From contig NW_006768766.1 of assembly GCF_000204055.1 (NCBI RefSeq), positions 1,845,305-1,909,304 on the forward strand: DNA of 64,000 nucleotides. Reading direction: 5' to 3'. Below the pieces are notes generated by a model. The model made no database searches. It was not told the DNA's origin and worked only from the letters and a program-made list of their open reading frames with translations. How positions within the stretch are numbered: position 1 is the first letter of the stretch; each line of letters starts with the position of its first letter. The position numbers and the translations under genes were made by a program. Positions 45,998 through 57,819 of the stretch are shown piece by piece. Source of the DNA: Melampsora larici-populina 98AG31 (Eukaryota; Basidiomycota; Pucciniomycetes; Pucciniales; Melampsoraceae).

Positions 45998-46504
45998 CTA
46001 GTCAGGATGTTTTTCATCAAATTCATTTGTCCACAGCACCCAGAGTCGTCTTCTTGTTTGTGGGCAAAATCTACATCTTTGACTATTATGTTTGGGGCCC
46101 TCCTTCATTGGTTCATCTGCTATATCCTCTGTACGTGACATACTTTGCTGTGAAGGTGCCATCGTAGACGTTTCTTCGAAATCCTCTGAAGTTTCCATTA
46201 GCTGTTGTATCTCATGATCATCGAGTATTTTTCTAATTCTACCCTCGAATTCTTGACGATCGGGACTGAGAGATCGTTTTTCTTCATTATATATCAACCG
46301 AAGTGTCTGTCCTTCTCCCATATCCTTGTACATCTTTTTTATACCTTGAGCCCATTTAATCTTAGAAACCGCTCCAGCATTCCAATCAGCGGCGCTTATC
46401 TCAGAGGGCCCACGCGCCGAGCTTGTCGCCCCTGAAAGTGGAGTCATTCTAGAATGGACACCACAAGCGAGACTGACAAATAATCCGGAAATAAAAGGGT
46501 TCAT
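45998..46504 (-). pseudogene. truncated paralogue of the Cys-rich secreted protein
   Basis: Open frame of 168 aa starting MNPFISGLFVSLACGVHSR, collinear with the 57-kb protein: WNAGAVSKIKWAQGIKKMY versus WNSGTASGVKWNPAVEKMF, then GQTLRL in both, then APSQQSMSRTE versus APSQPGMSRTE. After that, DNA similarity continues (GGGTGCTGTGGACAAA versus GGGTTCTGCGGACGGA) but in a shifted frame, and the Cys-rich C-terminal domain is lost. It is either a pseudogene or a secreted form without that domain. Its upstream 900 bp are also homologous to those of the 57-kb copy. Confidence 0.65.
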
Positions 46505-47440
46505 CCTAATGGAGTCTTGCTACATAACCCATGTATGACCATCAATACGTGTTCTCGAAAAAAGTGAAAAAGCATCAATAAAGTAACATACATCAAACCT
46601 GTGTTTTACAAGAATTGAATCCTGATTGTAATCAGCTCAACCTCAAGAAAACGGGAGTATGTTGAAATGTCCCGTTTGATGGCAGTGTGGTGGCAGCGCT
46701 ACTAAAGAGCTGATCGACTGTGGGTATTTTAAAATAGATATTAACAATTATTGACATAGTCTGGTGTTGCAAGTTGAGTGGGAATGCACGTACCCGACCT
46801 AAGTACTATAGATTCGAACGGTCTGAATCACCAAGAAAAAAGGCTACCGATGCACTTGGGCTCCAAGGTATCACACTCTTACAGAATGCCTTAAGATGTA
46901 ACAAGCGAGGAGACTCGGAGAACGATTCAAGAGTTGAGGTACCAAACGATTGGATGCGAGTAGGGTAGGAATGACTTTGCGGTCCTGCCAGTGCAGAAAG
47001 TTGGTTTAGAAGTGGCGGGAACTGCGCAAGGGAATGTGAAGACATGCCTCGGCTTCTAGATTTGGAACGATTCCATATAATGTTCTGCGCGATCTAGATT
47101 TTGGCTGCAATGACTTATCTTGTAGTCCCACAAATCGTTTCTCAATCTTGTCGCCAAATTGAACCACATACTAGGTGTACCGAATTGTGTTGCATCCTGT
47201 CGAGTCACGTTTGGGGGACCACTGAACGTAACGTTCAGCAGAATTTCCCCTTTCACAACCTGTCAGTTTATATCAAAGAAGATCCAAGCAGAACAATCGG
47301 AATCGGTCTCACAATAAGTTTTACAACGCTATCGCATCAGTATCTTTTTCTTGCGTCAACATCCGGGAGCTTGCACCACATTATTTTGCATCCTGATGGC
47401 CAGCGTTGAGAGATGATTGCGCGTCGGTACATTCGAGTCC
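46505..47440. repeat. upstream block duplicated with the secreted-protein gene (copy 1)
   Basis: Aligns with 57820-58720. Shared features in order include a TGATGGCAGTGTGG / TGATGACAGTGTGG word, CGAACTGCGCAAGGG / AAAACTGCGCATGGG, AGATTTGGAACGATTCC / AAATGTAGAACGATTTC, and TTGCATCC(T/C)G with following CGAGTCAC/CAATCAC. On the minus strand short translated stretches also correspond, so a decayed coding sequence cannot be excluded. Confidence 0.6.
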
Positions 47441-47519
47441 TGAAACCGAACCATCATTAAGATCGAAGCGATAGTAGAGTAATGGAATGATTAAATTTAT
47501 CTATCTTACCTTTAGCTGC

Positions 47520-48130
47520 ACTTGTGGTTTTGGGAATGCCATTCATCTTCTTGAATTCGTTTCCAGATCTTGATCAGATTCTTGAGGTACGAGTTCTTTT
47601 GCCATATGTCAAACGACGATAACAGTTGAGTTAGGTGCGCATAGGAATCCGGTTGAAATGGTGTTTTGAGCGAATGAGTATGTTGATATTACACCTAATG
47701 TTAATGGTAAAGATAAAAAGCAAGTCATACCCTGAAGAGCGGTGAGACAGCCAGTCAAAACTTTATCGATGTGATAATAGGTTGCTTGTGGAAAGTTGAA
47801 GATTTGAAAAGACAGCAAAACTAAAAACTTACAACTTGGACCGTATAAACTGTGATAACCGAAACCCTTGAAATAGCTATTGAACTGAAAAAATGACCCG
47901 CAATTGGAAAAAACTCATGACAAAAATGATCTTGATAGTATTTTGTTTTGAATATTCTAGAAAACCTTTGGCAAGCTAAATAAAAGTATATGACCAGATT
48001 GCAACAAAATCCGAATTGACCCAACGTTTAAGTGACAGGATACCTAAATCGACTTAAGATGATTTTTCCAGTATCAGAAGGAATACAACAAGTATAGAGT
48101 GAAAAGATTAAGATAAATCCAAGTTTACAA
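47520..48130 (-). pseudogene. transporter pseudogene (copy of the 43-kb Sly41-like gene)
   Basis: Minus-strand fragments match the intact transporter in order: GQFGFCCN, AGHFFSSIAISRVSVITVYT (intact: AGHVFSSMAISRVPVSTVHT), then after the intron position LSLPLTLGVISTYSF, STGFLCAPNSTVIVV and LVPQESDQDLET. Stops interrupt it (after YPVT and after TVIVV) and both ends are missing. The residual intron place suggests DNA-level duplication, not retrocopying. Confidence 0.8.
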
Positions 48131-49376
48131 ATCGGCTCAACGACAGGTTTGCATGAAGCGCGAGATCTGAGTTAGCCTTGATGACATGTCCTTCTTGCAT
48201 TTGATGATTTTTGATGATTCTATCAATTATGAATAGAGATTGTGAGCAGGGATATGAATCAGATTGGATCTATCAGCTCATCTGATGAAGCTGGGAAGAT
48301 TAATGGTACAATTTCTCAATCTGATAGAACTGGAATGTGGACATAACTTCAAATGGGAAGAAACAAAAAGAAGGGGGAGCGATCGGTTTTATAGTAAAGT
48401 CAAACTGGTAATCAAAGAAAACAAATTTGGTAAACCAGATTCATACTCATGACATCATTGTGATTATTAAGATCGGCTTGTCGCATCATCAGTGATCATA
48501 ACACAGCACTGAATAGAAGAGGTAATCAAATCATTGCTACTCAGTTTATGGGCGCAAGAGGGTGTTAGCAGCTGGAATCTCTCGGCGTGAAAAGATAAGC
48601 GAGTCTCGCCTCCTCTGACAAGTTTGCTCAGAGCGGCAATTTGAATTTATGAACCTTGTAGTGGTCAGTGTTCATTGGTCAAAGTGGATCTTGAGCTGAT
48701 AGGTAAGATAATCGAGTTTTCTATCGGAGTTGTATTTGTGAACCCTTGATTGAGTGACTGTATCTGCATAGGTCATCTTTGCTGCTGTCCCAGAAAAGGC
48801 GGAAACATTCGGCGATCAGAAAATTCAGAGTGTTCGAGCTAGTGCCAGTGAGAAGTTCCGTTGTTTATTCAAGAGTGGTCAACTCCCTGGTAAGGTATTA
48901 TTCGGATCTCGGCGTCTTCCGTTCTTGAAGCTCAGCTAATGAAAAGGACACTTGGTTTTTGAGCTTCAAACAGAAAGAAATGTTAAGGCGACATTTAATT
49001 CACATGAGATCTAGTAACTTTGGACCCTACTCATTCTTACTCAAAATTGTCAACTTGAAGAAAAGCTTTATTCTTTTCATGAGGAATCCCACAGGCATTT
49101 AACAGCAAAGGCAATCGGAAGACAGAGTTTTGCTTTGTAGTCAAAAAAGGTCAGGATGTCAATGAAAAAATCGTAAAACAATCATGACAGGTTTCATTTC
49201 AATAATCATCAAATCGATACCCAATAGAAATGGTCTGAGGATTGAAAAAGGTAAAATCAAAAACAAATAATGGATTTGAGAATGATTCAGAATGAAAACG
49301 AGAAGTCTATAAAATCATATAGAGATAAGAATACGAAGCAGTCAAAAAGATCGTACAAGGTAAGAAAATTCGCTGT
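48131..49376. other. intergenic, no gene recognised
   Basis: About 1.2 kb downstream of the ferritin-like gene and upstream of the transporter pseudogene. No motif found. The right end should hold the ferritin-like gene's 3' UTR. Confidence 0.45.
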
Positions 49377-50820
49377 CTAGAGAGGAACTTCGAGGATTGC
49401 TACATAACGGTAAAAGGATCTCATGAGTAAATTGAGGTTGTGAATGTGAAAGAGAGACTTAAAAGCTAACCTGGTCCAGCGATCGTAGTAGCATCTGTCA
49501 CATTTTGAGATGATGACAGAATGACATATGTTTGACCAGCTGCATCTTGAGGAATGCTAGCCTTGCCGTCTTTCCATGATACAGCAGTCTTATTTAAACC
49601 GTAGTAAAAGACCGCACTGAAGATGATGTCGAGTGTCAGCCACTAGATGGACTGAGATGAAGTTAAGAAAAGAGAGGCTGAGTTTCACGCACAAGATGTC
49701 ACCAGTTGCGTTAGAACTCTTTGCTGGGTTCAGCTTGATTTCTTGGCCCTTAGAAAGAGAGCCGGTAGTCTCTAAGACCAAGTTTGGGAAAGGCGTCAAA
49801 GGTAATTTGGTGGCAGCTAAAGTTTCACATCCGGGATTGATGAACCCAGCTGCCAAGGTAAAGATTTGGTTGGGGCTCAATGGCTAAATGAAAATTTCAA
49901 GCAGTGCTTGAGTTTTTTGTCCTGCATGAATCGAAAAAGTCTAGAGCTTACTGTATCTTCAGCAGAGGGAAACCCAGATTCTCCTTGAATTGCTCGGATG
50001 TAGGTAGAGTGACGAGCCTCAACGGTCAAGATAGATGCAGCAATGGTCTAAGGAAAAAACAATCATGAGTTATCGAGATAGATTAGCTCGAGAGAATTTG
50101 TGCTGACCAAGTATGCCTTATTGGAGATGGAGCTGGCGCCACCGAGGTAAGCCGAAACACCAACGCCTATGTTAAAAATCACGTCCATTGAGTATCTTGT
50201 TATGTTCAGTATAGATCAGTGTTGAGAGACTCACCCTCGAGAATGTTGGCAACAGCAGCGAAGGACTTTGGGTCAGTCACCGGGCTAAAAGGCGCATAAA
50301 TTTTAGTATCTGAAAATTCTTCTACAATTGGTTGTTAGAGACGTACAAAGTATAGTTGCATGCTCCTACTGGTGTGGCACCAGCGGCGGTGAGACCAGCA
50401 GTGAGAAGATCGACGTGGTCCGCCTCATCTTGAAGATGCGAAAAAACAAATGTTCTTCAGCATATTGATTGAGAATGAATTGGAAGTACAATGATTAAGG
50501 GTAACCCACCTTTGGCAATCTCTTCAAATCGACTACGGACCCAAGTTGGGAAACCAGCTTTGGTGAAATCAGAAGCGCTGTAATTGGCTAAAGCAGTTGA
50601 GTAAAAGGTACTTTCCAAGTGCTCAAGGGTAAGAGCATACTACGGAATAAGATCAAATGGGTCAGTTACACCGATCGGCCTGTGCATGTCATAGTTCGAT
50701 ACTACCCACCTGAAGGATATCGGCATCGGTAAGCGCTGCTGGAGCATCGTCTCTGGGCGACAAGGATGAAGCTGAGACTGAAAGGGCGGCAAGAGCAAAT
50801 GATGCTAGTCGGTTAAACAT
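49377..50820 (-). CDS. secreted ferritin-like (Rds1-type) protein, copy 1
   Basis: About nine small exons can be chained from ATG 50820 to the final AILEVPL codons and stop at 49377; about 300 aa. The protein begins [18 protein letters not shown], a signal peptide. A four-helix ferritin-like domain follows: [12 protein letters not shown] (helix 1), [13 protein letters not shown] (helix 2) and [12 protein letters not shown] (helix 4-type). Together these supply the Glu/His (ExxH) residues expected for a di-metal site. Further conserved parts are [12 protein letters not shown] and a C-terminal [15 protein letters not shown]...[19 protein letters not shown]. Fungal relatives (Rds1 family, ferritin-like domain) are secreted or wall-associated and often stress- or nutrient-induced. 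The catalytic activity is unknown. A TATA box lies about 150 bp upstream. Confidence 0.8.
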
Positions 50821-50967
50821 CTTGTACTTTAGAATAAGTCAATCTCAAAGGAAGGATTCAAATGTTTCTTTTATAATATAGGCACGTTTGAATGGTTTGA
50901 TCTGAGAATAGATAGATCTGAGAAGTGGGATGTGATGATGAGAGCAGGAAAGTTAATTCCATGACTG

Positions 50968-50977
50968 TATATTTATA
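50968..50977 (-). promoter_or_regulatory. TATA box of ferritin-like copy 1
   Basis: TATAAATATA on the minus strand, about 148 bp before the start codon. The paralogues have TATAAAG at comparable distances, supporting a shared promoter design. Confidence 0.6.
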
Positions 50978-50989
50978 CCAACTTTCTTT

Positions 50990-51260
50990 GCCGGTGTCAG
51001 ATGCGACTTAGGCTATGGTAGATCCACTAGCCGTATTGCTTTGCTGAAGTTTCCAAAGAGATCCGGAGGTTCGGTATGAAACGCTTGGACTGTTGAAGAG
51101 ACGTACGAGCGCGTCATGGATAATGAGAAAATTCCGAAGCGTCAATATTGATGACTTCGAAGGTCAAAGCATTTTCAACGATGAAAACCGGCGCTGCATA
51201 CCTCTTGTCCATACATCCTTGACTCATGAAGAGAGATGGATTCTTGATTAAATCTTTGTA
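50990..51260 (-). pseudogene. possible relic of the YVSL-repeat secreted family
   Basis: The minus strand contains CGCTCGTACGTCTCTTCAA (near 51098), the same coding word (SYVSS/SYVSL) that marks each repeat unit at 9.5-12.6 kb, with nearby EFSHYP-like text. Only fragments are visible, so this is tentative. Confidence 0.3.
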
Positions 51261-53478
51261 ATGATATTTGATCGATGCTCTTCTTTGGGTAAAAGATCAG
51301 CAAAAGATTCAAAGCCATGCTCTAGAATTTCGAGAACGTCCCCTCGCCCGAGTTCGCTGACATCTCTATCGAAATTTTGATGGCGCCATCGATTGTTTCG
51401 TTCGTTTTCAGCACTATACTTCTCATGGGAGGTCCCGGACTTCACCTCTTGTCAGAACACATACTCAATATGGATGATTCCGACGTGGACCGAAACCAGC
51501 TTTGACCGTGGACTATGTGAATTGTTCATCGATTCGAGCCTCATGACGAGGGAGCCAGGCAGACCAGGCTGAGGTCCAGATCCAGTGATTATCACACCAA
51601 GGTCGAACCCATGTAAAGGCCGTTGGACATGTCGCCGTTGACCTGTTTAATCTTCAATTTTCTCTTTCACTGTTTGAGGGGAGGTCATGGACCATGTGAT
51701 CACAAGATGGCTATAAGTGTCAGGGAAAAGACTAGTTGATAGCTAGATGAGATATATCTCAGTGACCGAAGTAGAGCAAGTAAACCTGCTCAGAAGGATG
51801 GAATGTTATGTCCAAACTTCAAAGGCACAAGTCCGACGGCACCTGTGAAGTTCCATAGAAATGTGGGATGGACAGTAGGGTAGGAAACCCGGTACCAGGC
51901 CCGTGGTGGTACCGAGATCAGGAGGAAGATTTTCCACCATAGTCTGATCAAATGTGAAAGAAAAGAAATTTAAATGTGCCTAACTCAAAGTGAATTTAAC
52001 TTGATGAAATAGAATTGGTAATGAGGTAGAGAATGTACAAAGTAAACATTACCCTTTGTCTTTATATACCAATAACATCACTTAAACACAGACACAGAAT
52101 ATCATATGATTACTAACAAGTATGACATCATATGAAAGACCAGGCACAGAAATCCTGGATGTTGTTATTACTGGCACATTGTTAGGGTGCTTATTTTTCA
52201 CGTTTTTTTTCACTCTCATGTCTCATACATGACTTATTTTTCACTTTGAGATGTTGTATCCAACACAATCAAAATCATGAGTGGTTGCTCATGGCTGAGC
52301 AACACATGAATTCAATGAGGCACAAGACCTTCTATACAGCTGGTCATATGAGTCAATGCAACTCTTTGCTGTGATCTGGGTTCTCTTCTTTTGCTACCAA
52401 AAATAGAAACCTGTTTTTGTGAATACATTTCTTTTCTCATTCTTTGAAATTGAGATCATCATGTCAGGATGCTCTCCAAATCCCTGCTTTTTTTCTTTTG
52501 AAAGTGCTTTGAGGTGTAAATCAGTGTAAACCTACACCTTTTGGATAACTTTGGAGAATGAGATGACTTCCAAACGTTATGGGTTTGTGATTTTGTGCAT
52601 GGTCAGACTTTTGTGAAAGGTCTTGGAGTGGAATGGTGTGTAAGGTTTGAATTATGATGCTCTGTGTTGGCCCAGTTTGGATTTTTTCAAGTATTCTCCA
52701 CTAATAAAACTATCGATATCAAGCTTTTGTGGTTAGTTTGTACTCTGCTCATTTGAATCATGTTTTTTTGGGATTATCGAGCTGATATACATTGTCTTTC
52801 AATCATTGTTGATCTTGTAGGTATACCACCAGGCAAGCATCAATGTTATGGTAGAGAAAGCTGGAAAGCTGGAAAGCTGGAAAGCTGGAGTCTGTTTGGA
52901 TGGAGTAGGATGTTATCTTGCATGTTGTTAAGAGCAAGATAAATTTAAGAGAGATTGGTGTGAGTTGGAGGGAAACTAGTAGGTCTTAAGATGTTAAGGC
53001 AAAGCTCAGAACTTATGAGGGACTTTCATCCATTGTAACACAACTGTGCTGAACTATAAATGATATGTCTACAAGCACAGTGATTTGGTGTTATGATTAG
53101 AGACCAAAATGCTTTGCTATCATTTCCTGGTTGCTATTATCTCATAGAGTGATGCATGGTATTGGATTGCTCCGCCTTGCTATGGTCAAAGTTGGGATTT
53201 TGTAGCGCATAGAAGTGTGGTCAAGTTTTTTTAATGCCAGTTTGATTGATTGTATCATGGATGGCAGAGTGGGGATTACCAAGGGATGAAAGAAAGAACA
53301 CACAGATTTTTGAAAAAGTAAAGAAAAGCATGCACAATTTTTTTGATCTTTTGAGAGCTATTTCTGATGACATAGCTGTAGATGTATCTACCACATGAGT
53401 AGAGGCAGAGAGGGGATATTAAGGGGTAGAGAATCAAACAAGAGAAATTAATGGAAAGGTTAAATTGAATAGAAATTA
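51261..53478. other. long intergenic region
   Basis: About 2.2 kb without a recognised gene. A short tandem repeat (AGCTGGAAAG, about 4 units, 52858-52890) is visible. The first part is more G/C-rich than the AT-rich remainder. A 65-codon open frame (51445-51248, minus) shows no known motif. Confidence 0.45.
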
Positions 53479-56400
53479 TTAAGAGAAAAGAAAAGAAAAA
53501 TATCTTGAAGAAAGGATAAACTTCTTCTTAGCCTTGGTGCTAGAAGATTTGAAAGCTAAGATAGCTGCAGCTTCAGAAAATTTGCCTGATGGCAATATCT
53601 TCAAATTCAACCTCTCACATGCTCCTACAAGCTTCTGGATCATCTGGCCTGTTAATGATGAAGAACTATGCACCACAATATCTGCCGCAGATGAAAAGGT
53701 GTGTTTGCATGGACAAGAAACACCTGATAATGCAAGATAGTCACAGGCAAGTGTTGCAATCACAGGGGAATATTTCAAATTCTCGTATAAGTAAAGAACA
53801 CTGTCAGATGAAACATAATTGAAAAAGTGAAAGCAAATGAACAAACCGACCTTCCACCAATCAAATTCATCTTGACCAGCAAGTAATATGTGGGCGCCTT
53901 CTCTGTACTTAACCCATTTGTTCTTGTTTTTGTCTGCAGCCAATTGAGAATTTACTTGAGTGGTAAAGACGTCAAAGTTGGAAACATTGAGGAAATGTGA
54001 AACAGACACAGGTGGTGTTTGGTTTACATCTTATGATTATGAGCCAATAGGATCTTTGGGCCACTTGTCAAGGGTTTTGTTGGTCACAGATGTAAACAGC
54101 TCTTTGCCTTGGACCACCTCATTGGGGCAATTTAAGTCAAAGAATCAAATTTGGAATCAAGTATTGAAGATGGTACTCAAAACAATCACATCTGATGCAA
54201 CGGCCTCATCTTCCTATCCTTCAAGTTTGATATGCATCAACTTGAGCATGTACTTGAGGTATGGGTCAGTGCAGTCATCCTCAAGCCAAGTAATCTCAAG
54301 GACAATACTTGAATATTCAGCAAGCAAGATAGATCCAGTTGAATAATTTCCTTCCATGTGTTTGGTCACATACAGAAAAGCCTGTGGAGAGATGGGAAGA
54401 TGTAAATAAAGAGAACATAAATGAAATAGAAGGTGCATGAATGCAAAAATTTGTGAAATGGCTAAAGAATCTGACCTCAAGGATTTTTAACAGGGTCTAA
54501 ATTATGTCCCATTCATTGCCAGGTATGTGTAAGCCTTAGTAATAACAATTTTTGAAATTGCTGAGGAGAATAACATCCACAACCTATTCATCAAGAGATA
54601 AAAAATCATAAAGGGGGGAAGAAAAATCAAGATTGGTAAGTAACCATAAAAAACAGAGAGGAAGGAAAGATACTCACATTGCAAACATCAGACAACCTAT
54701 TGAGGTAGTCTGTGTCAATATTCCAACACACTCCCCAGCCAGAGATTGGTGAATGGCCCTTTTACTCCAACTCTTCAGCCTTGGCTATAAACTCTTGGTA
54801 CCTTGCTGAGCTTCTGGGATTAAAACCATTGAATGTTTTGACCTACATCAGAAAATATTGTGTCAGATTGGGGTGGAGTGGAGAGGTTTAAAGAAGATGA
54901 TTCAAATAAAACAATAGCTTACTTTGCATACAGCCATAGCAATCACTGCCAGCATAGATGCCTCGGGTTGAGAAATCCAAGGCATCATTGGAGGCAAATC
55001 CTTGGACAGACCTCGTCCAAGGTTTTCACCCAAGGTATTTTTTTGCCCTGAGAATTACCTCGGATCAAAACCTCAGGAAGCTTCTGTCCGAGGTTTTGCA
55101 TCTGAGGATACCTCGGATTTTGTAATCCGAGGTAAATATGTTGGTGGTGAATCTTGGAGTTCTCACCAAAATTGTTGGAGTCATGGTCCAAGATGCTGTC
55201 AAACAGTAGATCACTCACTTCAAGATCAGTATAATCTTGCTCCTCATTTGAGGAATTGAACTGGAGGTCTTTGTCACCAAGATTGGGTGTCAAAGTGGGG
55301 GCTGGTAATGTAGCACCAGGTGAAGTGGGAGGTTTGATGTGCCCAGCATGCAAACCTAACGTCTTGAGGTCTGCTTTGACAACCAGGCCAATCTTGTGTG
55401 TATGATACTTGACCTGGTTGGCAGCCAAGTCCCAATGCACCAGGTGGTCAGCTTGGCTGAACATATTCAATAGCTTGTTTGCCATAGTTGCAATCAAATT
55501 GCCTGAATTGGTTGCCTGAGCCAGCACACAAAGAGAGAGATTGGATTGGTTAGCATATATAAATCGAATAAATACAAAAAGAAATAAAAGAATGAAAAGG
55601 GTCACCAATAGATTATAAAGTATTAAAAAGGATTAGGGAGCTCCTGATAGATGGCTTTTGTAGTTTGAGAGGCCCACATAGTTCCTCAGATATTGGCCAA
55701 TCAATCACATAGCTTGAAAACAGCTCTAAGTACTGGATTGTTGCATTGGGAAAATCAGAGTGCGTGACATAGTACACAGAAAACTAAGAAAGTGTTGAGA
55801 AGTTCAACACTGAAAGACAATTGAGAAAGGAAGGTCTAGAGTGCATTTTGGGTCGACTTGATCTATTTCATCTTGCTGCTGTTTCCGTGTTTGAGGCAGA
55901 TCACACCCTTCTTTCATGGCAAGATGTTGTCAAGGAAGGGATGGCTGATCCTCTGCATCATCTTGATGCAAGTACAAGTTGTATTAACTTCATCTTCCTC
56001 TAGCAAAGTATTCATGATGGTATTGGCACTTTTACCTACAAGGATCATTGCCGGTCTAACAGAGGTGTGATGTTAGTGCAATATCCTCATGAATGACACA
56101 AGAAATGAAACAAGAAATTCCAGAGACTCTCCTCTCCTCTCATATGAATAGTATTGCGAAATGATTCCAAGAGTTTGGAAACCTGGCCAAGATCTTGCTT
56201 GACACCAGGTGTCTCAACAACTTCAATGTCTGAATCTTGATAGACATCAAGGCCAGTGGGGGCATTTTAATCCTAAAGATGATCTTAATGAAGTAAAGGT
56301 CAACAAAAAAAGAGAAAATATAAGAAAAGAAAAGAGATATTATAAGAGCTGAGATAGACCAAATCACTTATATCAAGAACTGTAACTGTGCTCTTTTTCT

Positions 56401-56655
56401 TCTTCTTCACAGGTGCTAATCAAGGTTGTGATGAGTTGGAACATATTTACCAACAGTACTTTTTCTTTTACTGTGTCCAACATTGTGATTAGTTCCTTTG
56501 GGGACCTGTTTGTGCAATTGTGATTGAACAGAAGATGATGCTGGGATGGGAGCAATCAAAGTCAAATCTGATGCCTTGTCCTCAGGTCCAGATTCTTCAG
56601 CCTCATCAGCATGTGATTGCAGTGCACAATGTAAGTCTGGTTGCTGCATCTAGAC
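53479..56655 (-). pseudogene. second hAT-superfamily transposase relic
   Basis: The minus strand keeps a central block at about 55.5-55.2 kb (ANQVKYHTHKIGLVVKADLK, GLHAGHIKPPTSPGA) typical of the RNase H-like part of basidiomycete hAT proteins. The C-terminal dimerisation region lies at 54009-53479 (YSPVIATLACDYLALSGVS, KHTFSSAADIV). Stops and frameshifts separate the parts; the N-terminus near 56.6 kb is only a Ser-rich fragment. A foldback MITE is inserted at 54959-55134. Dead element. Confidence 0.7.
54959..55134. mobile_element. 176-bp foldback MITE inside the hAT relic
   Basis: The two halves are imperfect reverse complements almost to the centre. The left starts TGCCTCGGGTTGAGAAATCC; the reverse complement of the right starts TACCTCGGATTACAAAATCC; both continue with CC(A/G)AGG words and meet around ACC(C)AAGGTATTTTTTTGCCC / GGGCAAAAAAATACC. 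Repeated CCTCGG/CCGAGG words every 12-20 bp give a stem-loop of about 85-bp arms. It interrupts the hAT frame after SKIHHQH-like text. Confidence 0.75.
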
Positions 56656-57027
56656 AGAAGAAAACTGCTCATTTGGGCAAAATCTTTTCAGGACTTAAGA
56701 GGAAACCATTTTTCACAGGAGAAGGAGTGGGGACATTGAAAGCTCAACAACAACCAACAAGGGGATCAATAAGACACTTGGCAGATAAGTCATGCAAGTA
56801 ATGTAAAAGCACTTGGCAAATGAGTCACACAACAGAATTGAACACCAAAGAACCAATCTGATTTCACATCATACTCTAACGCCGGAAAACCTGAGCAACA
56901 TATAAAGATGAATGAGAAGAAAAGAGAACGGTAATAGAACGACGGAAATTCGGGTGGACAGGACAGGGTACCATGACTTAAAGTGGGATTATACTCCAAC
57001 ATAATGTGCGTACATATAAGCTACACA
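56656..57027. other. intergenic, no gene recognised
   Basis: Separates the hAT relic from the secreted-protein gene and contains the 3' flank of the latter. No motif found. Confidence 0.5.
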
Positions 57028-57819
57028 TCAAGTGCTTGGTTCGGGATGAATTTGTGATATCGCACGCCTTTGTTCGCGTTCTTCACGTATAGTTTTCAAT
57101 TTTTGAGATATACCTTCAGATACACTTCCCAATAGTTCGCCGCAACGTTCACAGTAGTAACATGATGCAGTAGGCGTGATCATTGAAGCCATAACCACGC
57201 AACATTCTCCAACAGTCCACTCATGCCCGCTTCGGGGATGACGGCAATGGCAACAACTAGTTTCATAGATGAGTTGTTCAGGATTTTCTGAATCAAAGAC
57301 CTTAATCCGTCCGCAGAACCCAGAGACATCCCAAAGTGATTTATCTTTCATGGATAAAATTTTGCTGTCCTTATTGTACTTGTAGTGTAAGCCATCTGTC
57401 TTTTTATTTACTTCTTTTGCTATATGGTGAAGTTCCTCTTCAGTGTATTCCGTACGCGACATACCAGGCTGGGAAGGTGCTTTCAAAGTCGTTGTTTCGA
57501 AACCCTTTGAACTTTGCGACACTTGTTGCATCTTGCGATCATGGAGCATTCTTCTCCCCTCCATTGCTTGAGGATCGGCACTAAAAACTTTGTCTCGTCG
57601 ATTATATCTCAACCGGAGTGTCTGTCCTTCTCGCCATCCTTCGAACATTTTTTCTACAGCTGGATTCCATTTGACCCCGGAAGCCGTTCCAGAATTCCAT
57701 CCATCGGAGCCCATAGCAGGGGGCACATACGACGAGCTTGCCGCCTGTGAAAATTCTACTATACCGGAATGGACACAGTAAGCGAGATACGCATACAATC
57801 CGAGAACAAGAGGTTTCAT
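57028..57819 (-). CDS. Cys-rich secreted protein (effector candidate), full-length member
   Basis: Intron-less 263-aa frame starting MKPLVLGLYAYLAYCVHSG, a signal peptide. The start at 57819 is preferred over the in-frame ATG 15 codons upstream because the latter would bury the signal sequence. Residues 20-160 are polar and share the W(N)..G...KW and GQTLRLRYNR motifs with the 46-kb paralogue. Residues 169-226 hold nine cysteines plus several His (FCGRI, SCCHCRH, GECC, SCYYCERC), a spacing suggestive of a zinc-binding or disulfide-knotted domain; no named family was recognised. The tail is basic/Glu-rich and may be helical. The gene belongs to a local family of three (41, 46 and 57 kb). An effector role is inference from secretion, novelty and expansion. 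Confidence 0.7.
   Translation of the reverse strand: MKPLVLGLYAYLAYCVHSGIVEFSQAASSSYVPPAMGSDGWNSGTASGVKWNPAVEKMFEGWREGQTLRLRYNRRDKVFSADPQAMEGRRMLHDRKMQQVSQSSKGFETTTLKAPSQPGMSRTEYTEEELHHIAKEVNKKTDGLHYKYNKDSKILSMKDKSLWDVSGFCGRIKVFDSENPEQLIYETSCCHCRHPRSGHEWTVGECCVVMASMITPTASCYYCERCGELLGSVSEGISQKLKTIREEREQRRAISQIHPEPST

Noticed and set aside
46800..46830. GATTCGAACGGTC as a tRNA T-loop
   Set aside because: No flanking cloverleaf arms or acceptor stem could be formed by eye; no tRNA or rRNA gene is supported elsewhere either.
54985..55608. 207-codon minus-strand frame as an intact gene
   Set aside because: It joins hAT relic sequence to an inserted foldback MITE; its last 50 codons are the MITE.
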